Shown here piece by piece: positions 11,766 through 23,245 of a DNA stretch of 64,000 bases. A program made the position numbers and the translations under genes. Source of the DNA: Agriotes lineatus. Its lineage: Eukaryota; Arthropoda; Insecta; Coleoptera; Elateridae. The DNA is taken from positions 54,953,903-55,017,902 of the forward strand of contig OW679197.1 in the NCBI GenBank assembly GCA_940337035.1. Reading direction: 5' to 3'. The notes beneath the pieces are model-generated. The model did not search any database, was not told the origin of the DNA, and saw only the letters and a program-made list of their open reading frames with translations. The stretch's first letter is position 1. Every line of letters begins with the position of its first letter.

Positions 11766-12004
11766 ATCTTCTGGTTCATGTATCTCGTAGAAACATAAAC
11801 GTTCAGAAGATGCAGTAGTGCTGATTTTTTTTACTGCAAAATCGTTATCTTTCTTATCACCAACTATACGATATAGGTATCTACTTATAATTATCGTATA
11901 ACTATTAAAGTGTAACAATACTAATTAAAGTGTCATAGTTATATTTTATCCACATATCTGATCCCAAAGGACAATAGACTCGTTGTTTGCTATATTTTAT
12001 TTCA

Positions 12005-12029
12005 CATATAATAATAATAATAATAATAA
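12005..12029. repeat. (AAT)n microsatellite at the 5' edge of a LINE
   Basis: A run of about eight ATA/AAT units directly precedes the point where LINE coding similarity begins. A similar ATA tail closes the same LINE at 19378-19392. Confidence 0.85.
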
Positions 12030-13070
12030 CCCAGCCAACTATAGACCAATTACCTACATTTTTACCTTTAGGTATTATACAAAATAATTACAGCTATCAT
12101 CACACAGAAAAGAGATAAATATCCCATATACAACATAACATACTAACTGAAGAGCAGAAAGGTTACGACAAACATAGTCAAAGAACAAGTTATAATAGAT
12201 AGTGCCATCATAAAAGAAATAGAAACACAACAGGAATACTCCAAGAGGACTCTCTTAGTGCCTTGTAGTTCTGCTTATTCCTCACCCACCTTCAAAGATA
12301 CTCAGTACAACGTATGGCCCTTATGGTTTTAAAATAAAACATCAGAATACATCAAGACATACAATAACCAATTTGCTTTGTATTGGATGACATCAAGATA
12401 TTTGCAACTACTAAAACACACTCTTGAAAATAATAGAAGAATTCACAAAAGACAAGAAATGGAATTTGGTATCGAGACATATAAAATGCTTCATATAGAA
12501 AGAGGAAAATATCACGCACAACGGAAACAGCGGACACACATAACAATGAAATACTCAAAAACATGGAGCCAATGGAAACCTACAAATATCTTGGATTTGA
12601 GCAGAACACATGTATAAATCAAACTTACACCAAACAACAACTAAAAAAAATACGAACAAAGACTTACACTTATACACAAATCACAACTCAACTCCAAAAA
12701 CACTTTCACACTGACATACTCATTTGAAATAGTAAAATGGTCGAACACAGATGTTGAAGACTTAAACAGATTAAGCAAAACAAAACTCACAGAACATCGC
12801 AAACTGCACACACTCACTCGTGTATTGAAAGAATTACAGTTAGTAGAAAGGAAGGAGGAAGAAACCTAGTAGACATACAAGCATTACACAATGCACAATT
12901 AGAAAATTGAAGAAAATACTTTTAAAATAAATCCAGATCACTTCATCAGGCTGTCATCATAGCAGATAAACAATCTACACCACTTAACCTAAGACAAAAA
13001 ATATAGAAGAAAACGTAAACACATCCACAACAGAGCAGAAGTAAGAAAATTGGTCAAGGAAAGCACTCAT
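12028..13070 (+). pseudogene. Non-LTR retrotransposon, reverse transcriptase half (5' part of a split copy)
   Basis: The conceptual translation begins NPANYRPIT, a conserved fingers motif of non-LTR reverse transcriptases, then YKIITAIIT and a degenerate EQKG segment. The catalytic YxDD box survives as ...DDIKIFATT around 12376-12410, with a frameshift beside it. Downstream, KMLHIERGKYH and a degenerate thumb region follow. Many stops and frameshifts make it non-functional. The copy ends at ENWSRKAL, where a 5.5 kb insertion begins, and resumes at 18551. The 5' end, including any endonuclease, is missing. The clade is uncertain. Confidence 0.75.
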
Positions 13071-13259
13071 AGGCGTAGGCTCCCCAGAGTGCCGTCTGGC
13101 CCACCCCAGAAAAATAGAAGTTAAATTAATTTAAAAATTTGCTTTTTTATTAACCTATTCAAACTAAGGGGATCGTTATTGACCCCCACACGTTTTTAAA
13201 TCCTTTGGCTTTATTACCTTTTTTAGCTTAAAAAATAGTATAAATACGATATATTAAAC

Positions 13260-13943
13260 CGGTGCCGGAAAATTCACCGCCAACAATTCACCGTCAACAA
13301 TTCACCGCCAACAGTTCACCGAAACACAATTCACCGCCACGACAATTCATCGCGGCAGCAGTTCACCGCAAGTATAATTCATCGCGACAAAAACTTAATT
13401 TATCTGTGAAGAATTTAAAAATTTAGAAACATACAAAAAATTTAGTTGAACTTGTTTCATTTAGTTATATAAAATAAAAATTTAAACATTTTATTAAAAA
13501 ACTTTAATAAAAACCAGAAAATAATACAATTTAGAACATGTTGATATAGGAACATTATCAAATTTATATAGAAATATATGGAGTAAACTAGAATAATTCA
13601 CCGCGACAATTCTTTTCTGTTGGATAATCTATTTTTGCGAGGGATCATAAAATTAAATAGGCTTTTAATAGCTGTACTTAATAAGTACTAACTATAGTAT
13701 CACTGCTTATGACAATTACTGGAAGTTATTTTTACAAACTACTTAATCCATTTTCAAGGAATCGAGGACATCAAGTTTAATTAAAAAAATAATTCGTTTT
13801 TGTTGCGGTGAATAATGGCGGTGAATTATTGCGGCGGTAAATTTTTGTTGCGGTGAATTGTGGTGGCGGTGAATTGCATTCCGGTGAACTGCTGGCGGTG
13901 AATTGCTGACGGTGAATTGTTGGCGGTGAATTTTCCTAGACCC
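13260..13943. mobile_element. Foldback element built from TTCACCGC-type repeats, 9-bp target duplication
   Basis: The 9-bp sequence ATATTAAAC flanks the element exactly (13251-13259 and 13944-13952). The outer inverted repeat is perfect over about 30 bp, beginning GGAAAATTCACCGCCAACA. The left end is an array of about eight units of 13-16 bp (AATTCACCGCCAAC and variants), and the right end has about nine units in the opposite orientation (GGCGGTGAATTGTT and variants). The core of about 400 bp is AT-rich and non-coding. Repeat-array ends plus a 9-bp duplication are features of foldback (FB) elements and of Mutator-like transposons. Confidence 0.85.
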
Positions 13944-14660
13944 ATATTAAACGGATGGCTCTAGTCAATAATAATATGAAAGAGAAAACATTATTAGTGC
14001 AAAAATGCAGCTAATAATTAACGCTGAAAAGTCTGTTTTCGTCTGAATATATTTTTTAGTTAATTGTGCACCATTTTTGTTAGTTTTTCCTAAGTTTTCT
14101 ATAAATAAAGGGTCAATGTATGTGCATAGAAAAAGACAATTGCAATTATTTCATTTGCGAGTAAGTAAATGAACTGGAAATTTGAGTGCATCGCTAACTA
14201 CGCCGTGCGCACATACAGCTAGCTATTATAAAAGCATCCATTTCAGACTTACGGGGACTTGCTATTTGGATATTTGCCTTGCCTAAAGAGTTCAGTTTAT
14301 CGCACTGGAGAGTACGATACAGAATTTTATGTGCAATAGTGTTTCATGTAGTAAACAAAATTTTGTAGTGCTTGAATTTCCACAGTTTCCAGCCCAAGAT
14401 AGAACAAAGAGAAATGGCAATAGGTAACAATTAAGAGGATATTGATGTTTTCAAGAAAGTACTTGCTTTGACCATAGGGAGAAAAAATGGAAATTGTGGC
14501 TCAAAAACGTGTAAATGGAAACCAAGTTATGTTTCCCAAAAAAATCTGTTTCTCATGGATTAGTATTTTTTTACAGTCAACCTCATTGATTTGAAAAAGG
14601 TAATCTATACGTTTTTTATGATGTTTATGAACGGAGAAATAATGTATTGATATGCTACTA

Positions 14661-14850
14661 ACTGCCGGTCTTATAAAGGTCACTAATCTGACGTTAACTT
14701 TAATTCGCTGTTAAAATAAACAAAAGCGCATCAAAATGTGTTTACTAATGAATAAAATGTCATAAGCACTGACGTTTTGATGCGCTTTTGTTTATTTTAA
14801 CAGCGAATTAAAGTTAACGTCAGATTAGTGGCCTTTATAAGACCGGCAGT
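14661..14850. mobile_element. 190-bp palindromic MITE with TA target duplication
   Basis: Arms of about 78 bp are near-perfect inverted copies, starting ACTGCCGGTCTTATAAAGG and running to AACAAAAGCGCATCAAAA. The loop is about 35 bp. TA dinucleotides flank both ends (14659-14660 and 14851-14852), as expected for a Tc1/mariner-type non-autonomous element. The preceding stretch 13953-14658 shows nothing coding. Confidence 0.85.
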
Positions 14851-14882
14851 TAGACATATAGGTAGTATTACGATGGTAGTAC

Positions 14883-15659
14883 TAGGGGTCGCAAACCGGG
14901 ATCCCGACTTTCAAAAATACCGGGATCCCGTACAAAAATGCATGCTTCAAAATACCGGGATTGGATTTAAGGAAACCGGGATTTTCGACATTTTTGGTAT
15001 TTTTTAAAAAATATAAATCGCATGGGAATCCCTCACACCACGTGTTTCAATTGCGCCAGCTGTTAAATCGATCGATCTATGGAGGACAAATTAAAATTGT
15101 TGTGTCTGTGATTCATTTGTAAAGAAACATTCGTTGTGATTAGTCTTGTTTTTATTTTATATCGTGCGTGTGTAACTGGAGCCGTGAGTCGCGACCATGA
15201 GACGTGAACAATTGAACATAGAGGATTGGTAATGTTCTCGTCAGCAGGTTACTTTTGTAACCATTTGCGGTCAAAATTAAACGATCATACATTAGACACG
15301 TTGTCATTTCTACGTTCTCATTACTTAAATTTGGCCAAACATTAATAAAAACACAAATTATTTTATTATTTAATTAATAAAACTATTTAAGTTAAGAATA
15401 TTCTTTTTGTTTATTTGATTAAAGTCTGAAGACATTTGTGTTATTGTTAAAAGCGTATTAAAAATTAAAATGTGATTTTTGTCATGGTTTTTATTTCATT
15501 AATAAATCGTCACCTCTAAATTAGAGGCTTTAATCTCGAATCTCGGCGAAAACTTATCTAAATATCGAAAATATCGAAAATACCGGGATTCCGGTATTCG
15601 TAAAACTTCAATATCGAAAATACCGGTTTTCGTAAAAGGAACCGGTACTGCGACCCCTA
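14883..15659. mobile_element. Non-autonomous hAT-type element with 8-bp target duplication
   Basis: The termini are TAGGGGTCGCA and its complement TGCGACCCCTA. The 8-bp sequence GGTAGTAC flanks both ends exactly (14875-14882 and 15660-15667), which is the hAT signature. Both subterminal regions carry many ACCGGGAT/ATCCCGGT and ACCGGTAT-type motifs, likely transposase binding sites. The interior has no transposase, so it is a deletion derivative or a MITE-like element. Confidence 0.85.
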
Positions 15660-15825
15660 GGTAGTACCCATAATTTCCGCAAACCAATAGATCAAGTACA
15701 GCATGAAAATCAAACTTGCCATGAAACAAATGTTTATTGTTCTGTAGTTTAACAGTTCAAATTTAGTTTTGATAATTGCAACAGTTATTATACAGTTAAT
15801 TTTGAAATAAGTGTTGTGTAGCAAA

Positions 15826-16810
15826 ATGAATTTAACGAGAGAAAATTTTAGAGCCATACCTTTAAAAGTCCCATATCCGAACAAAAACTTCGTGGTGCTT
15901 TTGGTGACCAAGGGCTTTCGCATCAGAGGACTCTTTATTGCTGATTTAATGAATTTAAATTTGAACGAGTTTCAGTCAGCGACTATTTTCGCGAAGGACC
16001 AATTTCAGTTCATTAAATGAACATAGACGCTGTGCGAAGAATGATTCAGGAGGACAATCGAGTCACATCAGCATGACTGCAATAAACAAGATTTTACATA
16101 ATCATTTGGGTGTAATAACAGTATGCTGTAGGTGGATACCACACAGTTTAACAGAAACACAACAACAGCATGTGGAACGGTAGAAATATGATGAAGGTAG
16201 ATCTAAATAAGTTTACATCATAACTGGTGACAAACGCTGGATATATGTATATGAACACGAATCTAAGCGGCAGTCTGCACAATATATGTTTTCACCAGAT
16301 CCTATTCCAGTTAAAGTAAAGGGATCTCGAATAGTTGGTAAGAAAATGATTGCTTACTGCTTTTCAAAATTAGAACCTATCACAACTATCGTGCTTGAAA
16401 ATAGACACACGGTAACGGCAGAATGGCACACAATAGTATGGCTGCCAGACGTTATTCAAAAAGCTCGGTTAAGGCACCCAAGAAGTGAGATCGTTCTGCA
16501 CCATGACAATGCTCCCAGTCATACCGCATACCAAACAAAATATTGTTTAGAGACTTCCGCGTTAATATTGCTAAGTTATACCCATACAGTCCCGATCTAG
16601 CACCTTCCGATTACTATCTATCTCCTCCACTAAAGGGTAAAATGCGTGGTGTGCGATTTGGAACTCCCGAAAATACTGTGGAAAGCTTCAAAAGCCTTGT
16701 TTCTCAAGTGACTCAAGAAGAGTGGAATTTGTTTTGAAAACTGGTTTTACCAAATGCGTAAATGTTTCGAGTTTAAGGGCAAATATTGAGATGGTATGAG
16801 GCCCACGACT
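15826..16810 (+). pseudogene. Mariner transposase remnant
   Basis: The translation starts MNLTRENFRAI, the usual start of a mariner-family transposase. It continues in pieces through INIDAVRRMIQEDNRVT, KRWIYVYEHESK, LENRHTVTAEWHT, ILHHDNAPSHTA-like (VLHHDNAPSHTA) and YSPDLAPSDYYL. The second and third catalytic Asp positions of the D,D34D triad are still recognisable; the segment around the first one is altered (GDKRW instead of GDESW). Frameshifts and stops occur after about 65 codons and again between the second and third Asp. It is dead. Confidence 0.85.
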
Positions 16811-17040
16811 TGGCTCTGTTTGCAGTGCAAGATAATTGACCGATTCAATAAGCACAGAGTTGGGATGTTTTATCTAACTGCAAACAATTGAATTAATTTT
16901 TTTTGTGAAGTTTGTTAGATTTGTGCTCCAGTTTTAAACACATTTTTATACCATTAAATGAGCATATTACGAGTAAAAAAATGCCTTTCATTGTGCCCAT
17001 CTGAGAGTACATGTGACAGTGTTTGTGAAGGTTTTCGCAG

Positions 17041-17520
17041 CACTAAAATATAAAATTCTCCAATCGCTTCTCCGAGGACATCGGCTGCCGTTCAGCTGGG
17101 GTTTCCGATAATCGTTCCCGGCAAAAATAAGAATCCAGAGCCAGAGGCTTGCACTGCATTACGTCGGGGAGGACTGCAAGAACGTCACGGACAGCATCTG
17201 CAGCGAGGGGACCGTCTCCAGCAGAAGTTCCGAGCAGCATACACAACGGGCAGCTTAGTAGTCTGCAACCGAGGTAGGATAAAGCCTGCAAATTTAAGTG
17301 TGGAGTGTCGGAAACGCATTAAAATCCAAGGTCAAACCTGTCCGGAGTGGCTTAGCATTTCCCCAAGGCCCCATTTGCTTCGGTTTTTCCAAAAATCGAG
17401 TAGCGTCAGTGGATTGTGCGAATTCGGCCGAGAACCCAAGAGAACAAAAACAAATGCACATGGTGGCGTCCCTTGTACGTCATGAATTCGAGGTGTTCCT
17501 ACGTCATCACTGAAACAAAA
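17041..17520. other. GC-richer stretch with short open frames, unidentified
   Basis: This stretch is markedly GC-richer than its surroundings and holds an 82-codon minus frame (17291-17043) and a 71-codon plus frame (17298-17513). Neither resembles a family I recognise. It lies inside the 5.5 kb insertion, so it may be cargo of that element. The remainder of the insertion (17521-18550) is AT-rich; a GCGTCCCGGAC-GAC motif occurs twice, near 18032 and 18194. Confidence 0.25.
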
Positions 17521-18550
17521 CAGTGCTAATTGTTGTAAGCGCGAAAATTTGAATAATTACCTGACGCGTTTCTCACAGTAATTTCACTTCTAAAACATTC
17601 AAATACGCTGTCACCACTAGCGACATTTTGTGTCATTTGTCAAATCAAGGATTTTTTTTTATCTACCAAGAACCGCGCATTCGAACTACTGAGTTTACGA
17701 ATAAAATAAAGTCCGTTTATGATCCCAACTCAATGAGATTTGAGTTTCATTCTTGCCTTGTAGTTAGCCAAATCAGTTTTGCAGATTAGATAAAATATAA
17801 AAGGGGCATACAACCATTTATTTGTGTGATCATTTATTACATTTCGCTTTTCACCAGCCACAATTTAACTTATTGAATTTTATTTAAAGTTTACAAACGA
17901 GCATACATTACATTTATTGGCCCAAAACGTGGAGCTTATAGACCTATTTTATCACAATATATGTAAACTAGCAACCAGTGAGACAAGTGTCTCATTTAAT
18001 AAAACAAAAAAGACCGTTTTTCAAATAGAACAGCGTCCCGGACGGACCAGCGTACCGGACGGACGGAAATCACGTGATTTCTCGAAAACCGGAAGTGTCA
18101 CGTGACTGAAATTAGGCTCCTGACCTGACATGACCATTCCAAACATATAACTTTCATAACTTTTTTCTCTATCTCTTACGGTTTGGCTGCTGAAACGGCG
18201 TCCCGGACAGACAAGTCTATTAGATAAAGGATACTATAACTCGCTCTGTTAATCAATACTAATGTAACTACATCATTGTAAGCGCTAATGACCATACAGT
18301 CGAAGCGCATTGCTTTAAATAAATAAAATAAATAATAAAAACTCATTTTTACTACACAACTTTGTTGTATTAGATTGCAGAAATTTATGGGGCTACCTTC
18401 GTGCAACAGCGTCAAAGAACAAGCAAATAAATTTATGCAAAAAAGTTATGTATGTATGTAAATTCATGTCTTCATAGGTATACATAGGTATTGACGATGG
18501 TTGGTTGGGGGGCCTGGCCCTCCCCAGACAAAAATCCTAGTTACGCCAAT

Positions 18551-19392
18551 GAAAGCACTATGCAATAACCACTACAATATCAGACCAACAGCTGTCATAC
18601 AAATGGCTTATAACTGGGAACCACTTCCCAGAAACAATATAATTCGTTTTGGCAATACTAGATAAAGTAATAGCTACAAAAAACTATAAGAAATTTATTA
18701 TTAAAGAAACCATAGACACAGACTTATGCAGAAAATTCCACCACTACAAAGAAATAATAAAGTACTTAATAGGAGGAAGTAAGTTATTTGCCGGAACAGA
18801 TTATACGGATAGACATAACAAAGCAGCAAAAATCAAACATCAAGAACTTGCACTTAAATATTAACTTATACAACAAACATACACACCGTACCTACTACAA
18901 ATATCCCCCGGAAATCATACTTAAAAAATGAACATTATCAACTATATCTACTGGGATAGAACGTTGTATACAGACAAAACAGTTGCAACCGGACATTACA
19001 CATTCACCAACAAAAGAGATAAGAAAACGTACCTAGGCGACATTGCAATATCAATGATGCAAATGTCATACAAAAGTAACAGGAGAAAGTTACAAAATAC
19101 TTACCTCTAGCAATCGAACTAAAAGAGGTCTGAATAAATGAAACAATAGTACCAATCATCATATCCGTCATAGGTATTACAACGAGTAATTTCACCAATC
19201 ATATAAAACATTAGGTACCTATACACACACACACTCCCACAAACATTCAAAGAGCAGTCATCCAGTCATATAAAACAGCAGCAATAGTCAGAAAATTTCT
19301 ACAGCAGTAGTAGAACACGTGGCTTAGTAAAGACCTGTCACATGATGAACCAACCACGAAATGTGAGAAAAAATAACATAATAATAATAATA
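18551..19392 (+). pseudogene. Non-LTR retrotransposon, C-terminal half and 3' tail (resumes after insertion)
   Basis: The translation resumes at KALCNNHYN exactly where the upstream half stopped. In shifting frames it shows AILDKVIATKNYKKFIIK, TDLCRKFHHYKE, FAGTDYTDRHNKAAKI and YWDRTLYTDKTVATG. These motifs match the C-terminal region of the same LINE type, including the cysteine/histidine-bearing segment. The end is CCACGAAATGTGAGAAAA followed by an ATA-rich tail at 19378-19392. Frameshifts and stops are numerous. Confidence 0.7.
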
Positions 19393-20202
19393 GCTTTTCT
19401 ACGACCACTACTAAAAGTAGGTCTTTTAGCGCTAACCTTTTTCACTAAAAGTGACATTTTATAATTTAGCGTGTTAAAAGTGAAACATTTATACATTTAT
19501 AATTACCGTTGATAACTAACTTTGACAGTTACTAGCTGGAGAAACAGTCACCTGTGCGTCAAGGCCATCTCTTTACTATGACATCAATTATAACTGTCAA
19601 AATGCAAACCTTTGTTAAATCGACATTTATGGATTAATAACAGTAAATTTAAGGCCGTAGAAAAATATTTTGTGCAAATTCGTTCTAAAAGTGTTTCGTT
19701 TCATAATTTTCATGTCTCGTGCATAAACATCCACTTTTAGCACTTGTTGCACAAATAGCTATTTTATAACGTTCAAGATAAAAGCAAAGAAATTCATTTA
19801 TAAAAATCAAACAAAACAATGTATATTTGTAACACAATCACAAGGGGAGATTCAGACAGGAAGTTACTAGACTGTTCTTTCACCTAGCCTTGATTTTAAA
19901 TATATCAGTATTTGAAACCAGCGCCTAAATACTACATATAATACACAGAGATAATTCGCGCAATTCCGAAATTGTGCGAAAAGAAACGATTAGGGTACCT
20001 ACATATAATAACCACATACTTGAACCTGAAGAATAGTAAAACGTTTCTATTTCACATTGTTTTAAAAATAATTCACAATGAAAAATTCACTTGAATTTAC
20101 TTAAGGGTAAGGTTTTATATTTCTCTAGCAATTTGTTATGCATGAAGTAAATGTGAAGAGAAAAAGATTTCTCGAATAAGGCCGTAGTATTATATATGGA
20201 GG
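19393..20202. other. AT-rich stretch, nothing recognised
   Basis: A CTAAAAGTG-type motif recurs a few times (near 19406, 19446 and 19686), suggesting an old MITE, but I cannot define its ends. No coding region is supported. Confidence 0.4.
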
Positions 20203-20249
20203 CGAAACTAAACCCCTCAAAACGAAGTGTAATATTACGAACGTTAGTT

Positions 20250-20502
20250 CTAATGGTTATAGGTATGCTAGAGACACTTTAAACAAGAACAATTTATGAT
20301 AAAGGCACAAACATTGAAATCGATGTCTGTTATACATATTCAACCAACCAATATTCGAAAGGTAGTGTGAAATACGTTCATATTCTCGAATGTCATAAAT
20401 GTATCTCAAAAAGGCATTCTGAACTTTCTGAATTCTTATGGCTGTCAGCGCTTCTACGAAATCATGATACACAGAGAGACAGTAGTTAATTTGTGATAGC
20501 AC
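20250..20502 (-). pseudogene. LINE fragment (CR1/jockey-like reverse transcriptase C-terminus)
   Basis: An 81-codon minus frame contains QINYCLSVYHDF, IRIQKVQNAFLRYIYDI and SNIGWLNMYNRHRFQ. This matches the C-terminal segment of CR1/jockey-type LINEs and resembles the plus-strand copy at 27582-28030 (RIQKVQNA-LR is shared). Both ends are truncated. The region 20503-22097 to its right shows no features I can support. Confidence 0.6.
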
Positions 20503-22097
20503 CGACGCATCACAAAGTTTTTCTTAATTTTTATATTTAAATGCTTACGATGAGGATACATTTTTTCTTAAATATACGTTTTGATATTACCCTATGGTAA
20601 CGAAATGTATAATCCAAAATCAATCCTAGACTTCTAGCTTTGTCAGCTAATGGAATTCTTGTTAGCAATAATAAATTATAACTAATGTTATAATGTATGT
20701 AAAATGACGTAGTTTGACTTTTCTGGTGCTAGCTAATTTATTTAATTTAACCAGCTCGGGTAGATTAAATACTATTTAAGCCTGTATGATACTAATTTTT
20801 AGCTTATAACAAATTTTTGTGTTAGATGAATTTATGTAAATTATATGCCCTTTGATATAAATTATTGATTATTAGTTTTATTAAATATTTCTAGCTCCAA
20901 CCGAACAATTACTCTTAAATCAGGTCAGGTTCAAGCATTATAAAGATTGTTATTACATTTGAAAAGCAGTTTTGTTCAATGAAAGCTTACTTCAAAAATT
21001 ATATGACATTTTTACAACTGTCAATGTCAAAAGACTATGAAAGTGGAAAATCAGTCAAAAGCATATTTGTTACAATTCTTATCATTTGATAAACATGAAA
21101 AATGTAAGTAGTTCCCTTTTAATTATCTTATTCACTTTATTATAATATTTTACTTTTAGCTCTGTCAACAAATACCTGCAGTTTCCGTCTCTCCAACCAT
21201 TTCAATCAGCTTCTTCACTTAACTAAGCGTATTCCGTCTGCTCACCGAAGCTCTGGATACCCTTTCAACTGCATATCAACCCAAATATAGATGCAATTAA
21301 CTACCAATAACAGTAACTGCAATGCTTTTCCAAATCTCACAATATATCTGCAACCTCCAACAAGAAGCTCGATGAGGTCCATCAACAGTGACTGAAACGC
21401 TTCCTATCCAATTCACAAGATGTTTTCATCAATAAGAAGCTAGACGAAGCCCACTACCAATAAATGAAATACATTTTATCCAATTTACATGATGTAACCA
21501 ACGAATAATAAACTCAATACTGCATCCAACGCCAGACAAGACTATTTAATAGATTACCTCAGTTTAAGTTCTTATGGTACTCCTACCATACACCTCCTTC
21601 CCCATCAATCCATATACCATTTATTTTTAAATTTACTTTTTATTCGTCTCGTTAATTTGTTATAGTGTATTCCCTTTTATACACCAACCAGAACAATAAA
21701 ATCGCTTCATAAAAGGGTTTTTTATTTTAAAATTTGAACTTTTACAAAATAGGTTTACATCTTTCGTTGTTATTTTTGAATAATTATGATGCCCTTTCTT
21801 ATACTTAAATTTACCTTTGCATTTTTATATAATTGAATATTTTTTATCATTCTATAAATAATGTAATACCTAAGAATTAACTTTCATAATTAACTTAGCA
21901 GCCTTCAGGTGCTACTATTACAACATACTGTATTTAATGTCCTGTGAATGTAGAGTTTACCGTGGCTTGTGTAGGTAATTATCAAATACTTCCATTTTAT
22001 TCCATCAGGTTATATATGGACCCAGCGTCGAACAAACTCAAAGTGAAGTTCTAGAGAAGTGAAATACGTGTTATTCGAGTTGAGAGTACAGTGTACA

Positions 22098-23245
22098 GTG
22101 GCGGCTTGTAAATAATATTTATGGTAGCCAACCACCGAAAGAAACATGCATTTTCCACCCCCTCACAGACAAAGACAGATTCCGATATTCCGAGATTTAA
22201 ATATTTCCCATATGGGCTAGCAAAACTTAGCATAGTGAAAAAAATTACCAAACTTTACAGGCTAATAAAAGATGCCATGAACTGAATCGAATATGTCTCT
22301 TTCATTTTCCGTTTAAATGTATAATTCGGCCAAACAAAACTTGCATCTCCACGGTTTGAGATACATAGATGCATGCATTATTGAAGTATATTATTTCAAG
22401 ATGTGCGACAATTTACCAGTAAATTATGAGTATAATAAATAGATTATAGCATAGTTATTTAGCTAACCGTGTCTTAAGACTGTAAGCTAATCATTTTTAA
22501 ACCTCTCTAGCGGCTAAACTAAGCAACTTTGTATATAAGCAAGTTGAGTTAAATCATTATGTTTTGGGCTAAGGATTCGACCCTAGAAATTTTTGCATCG
22601 ACTTCCCTAACACCCTGTATAATGTAATATTTAAAATAATAAGTTTTAAAATAATGACAAATACTTAATCGAAATAAATTATTATAAATAGTAGGTAGAA
22701 ATCAAAAATAAGGATATAGAGTGTTAAAATAGAAGATGATATAGTTAAGGACTTTTTGTTTTGATTATTAAGATAACAAATTTGAAAAATGTGGCTGTAA
22801 TTAATTTGGGGTAATAATAAAATAAATAATAATGGTGAGGCACTAACACCCCTTGAAGGAGCTTGGCCTGCAAGGCGGAAGGTTAGAGCTTCCGTATCCT
22901 CGCTCTCACACCCGGCTGTCGCGTGTCAAATTCATGACACGTGGTGATGTGGTGAGAATCACGCATTAGACAACCGCATTATTACCCCTTGTTCTTTCGA
23001 ACGCAGGTTCCCAATTATTTAAAGCGACTGGGTAGGCCGCCCGCCAGGCATCGATCTGGGATTTGAACTCCAGACTTCCCCGCCGCAGTCCGATGCTCTA
23101 ACCATCAGAGCCACGCTGGCTGGGGTAATAGAAAATTATAACATAAACCCTATTTTAAAATTAATATGTTTGGAGATTAAGAAGGGTTATTTGTAAGACT
23201 AAATTTGCGTGGTGATATGAAAATGAAATTTAATTGAAGAAGAAG
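22098..23245 (+). repeat. Dispersed repeat, copy A (interrupted by a SINE)
   Basis: It begins CAGTGGCGGC and shares several blocks with an inverted copy at 33050-33670. These include CATTTTCCACCC-CTCACAGAC, AATGACAAATACTTAATCGA, TTAAGGACTTT-TGTTTTGATTAT and AAGATAACAAAT. The central part (about 22210-22620) is not shared, and ends in a CACCCTGTATAATG-type sequence. The CAGTGGCGGC end looks like a transposon terminus, but the family is not identified. Confidence 0.55.
22817..23121 (-). mobile_element. tRNA-derived SINE with 9-bp target duplication
   Basis: On the minus strand the element starts CCAGCCAGCGTGGCTC and carries a tRNA-like internal promoter. Box A lies in GTGGCTCTGATGGTTAGAGC (about 23114-23095), and box B is GGAGTTCAAATCCC (about 23072-23059). 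The body ends with an A/T-rich tail (complement of ATAAAATAAATAAT). GGGGTAATA flanks both sides exactly (22808-22816 and 23122-23130). The inverted paralog of the host repeat at 33.1 kb lacks the SINE, giving an empty site. Confidence 0.85.

Larger units (their letters stand above)
13059..18561. mobile_element. 5.48 kb insertion splitting the LINE (body 13071-18550)
   Basis: The LINE stops at GAAAGCACTCAT (13059-13070) and restarts at GAAAGCACTAT (18551-18561), which reads as a target duplication with one indel. The inserted DNA begins AGGCGTAGGCTCCCCAG and ends TCCTAGTTACGCCAAT, giving weak terminal inverted repeats (GGCGTA/TACGCC). No transposase belonging to this outer element was identified. 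It carries four younger or captured elements, listed separately, and a GC-richer stretch at 17041-17520. Confidence 0.6.
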
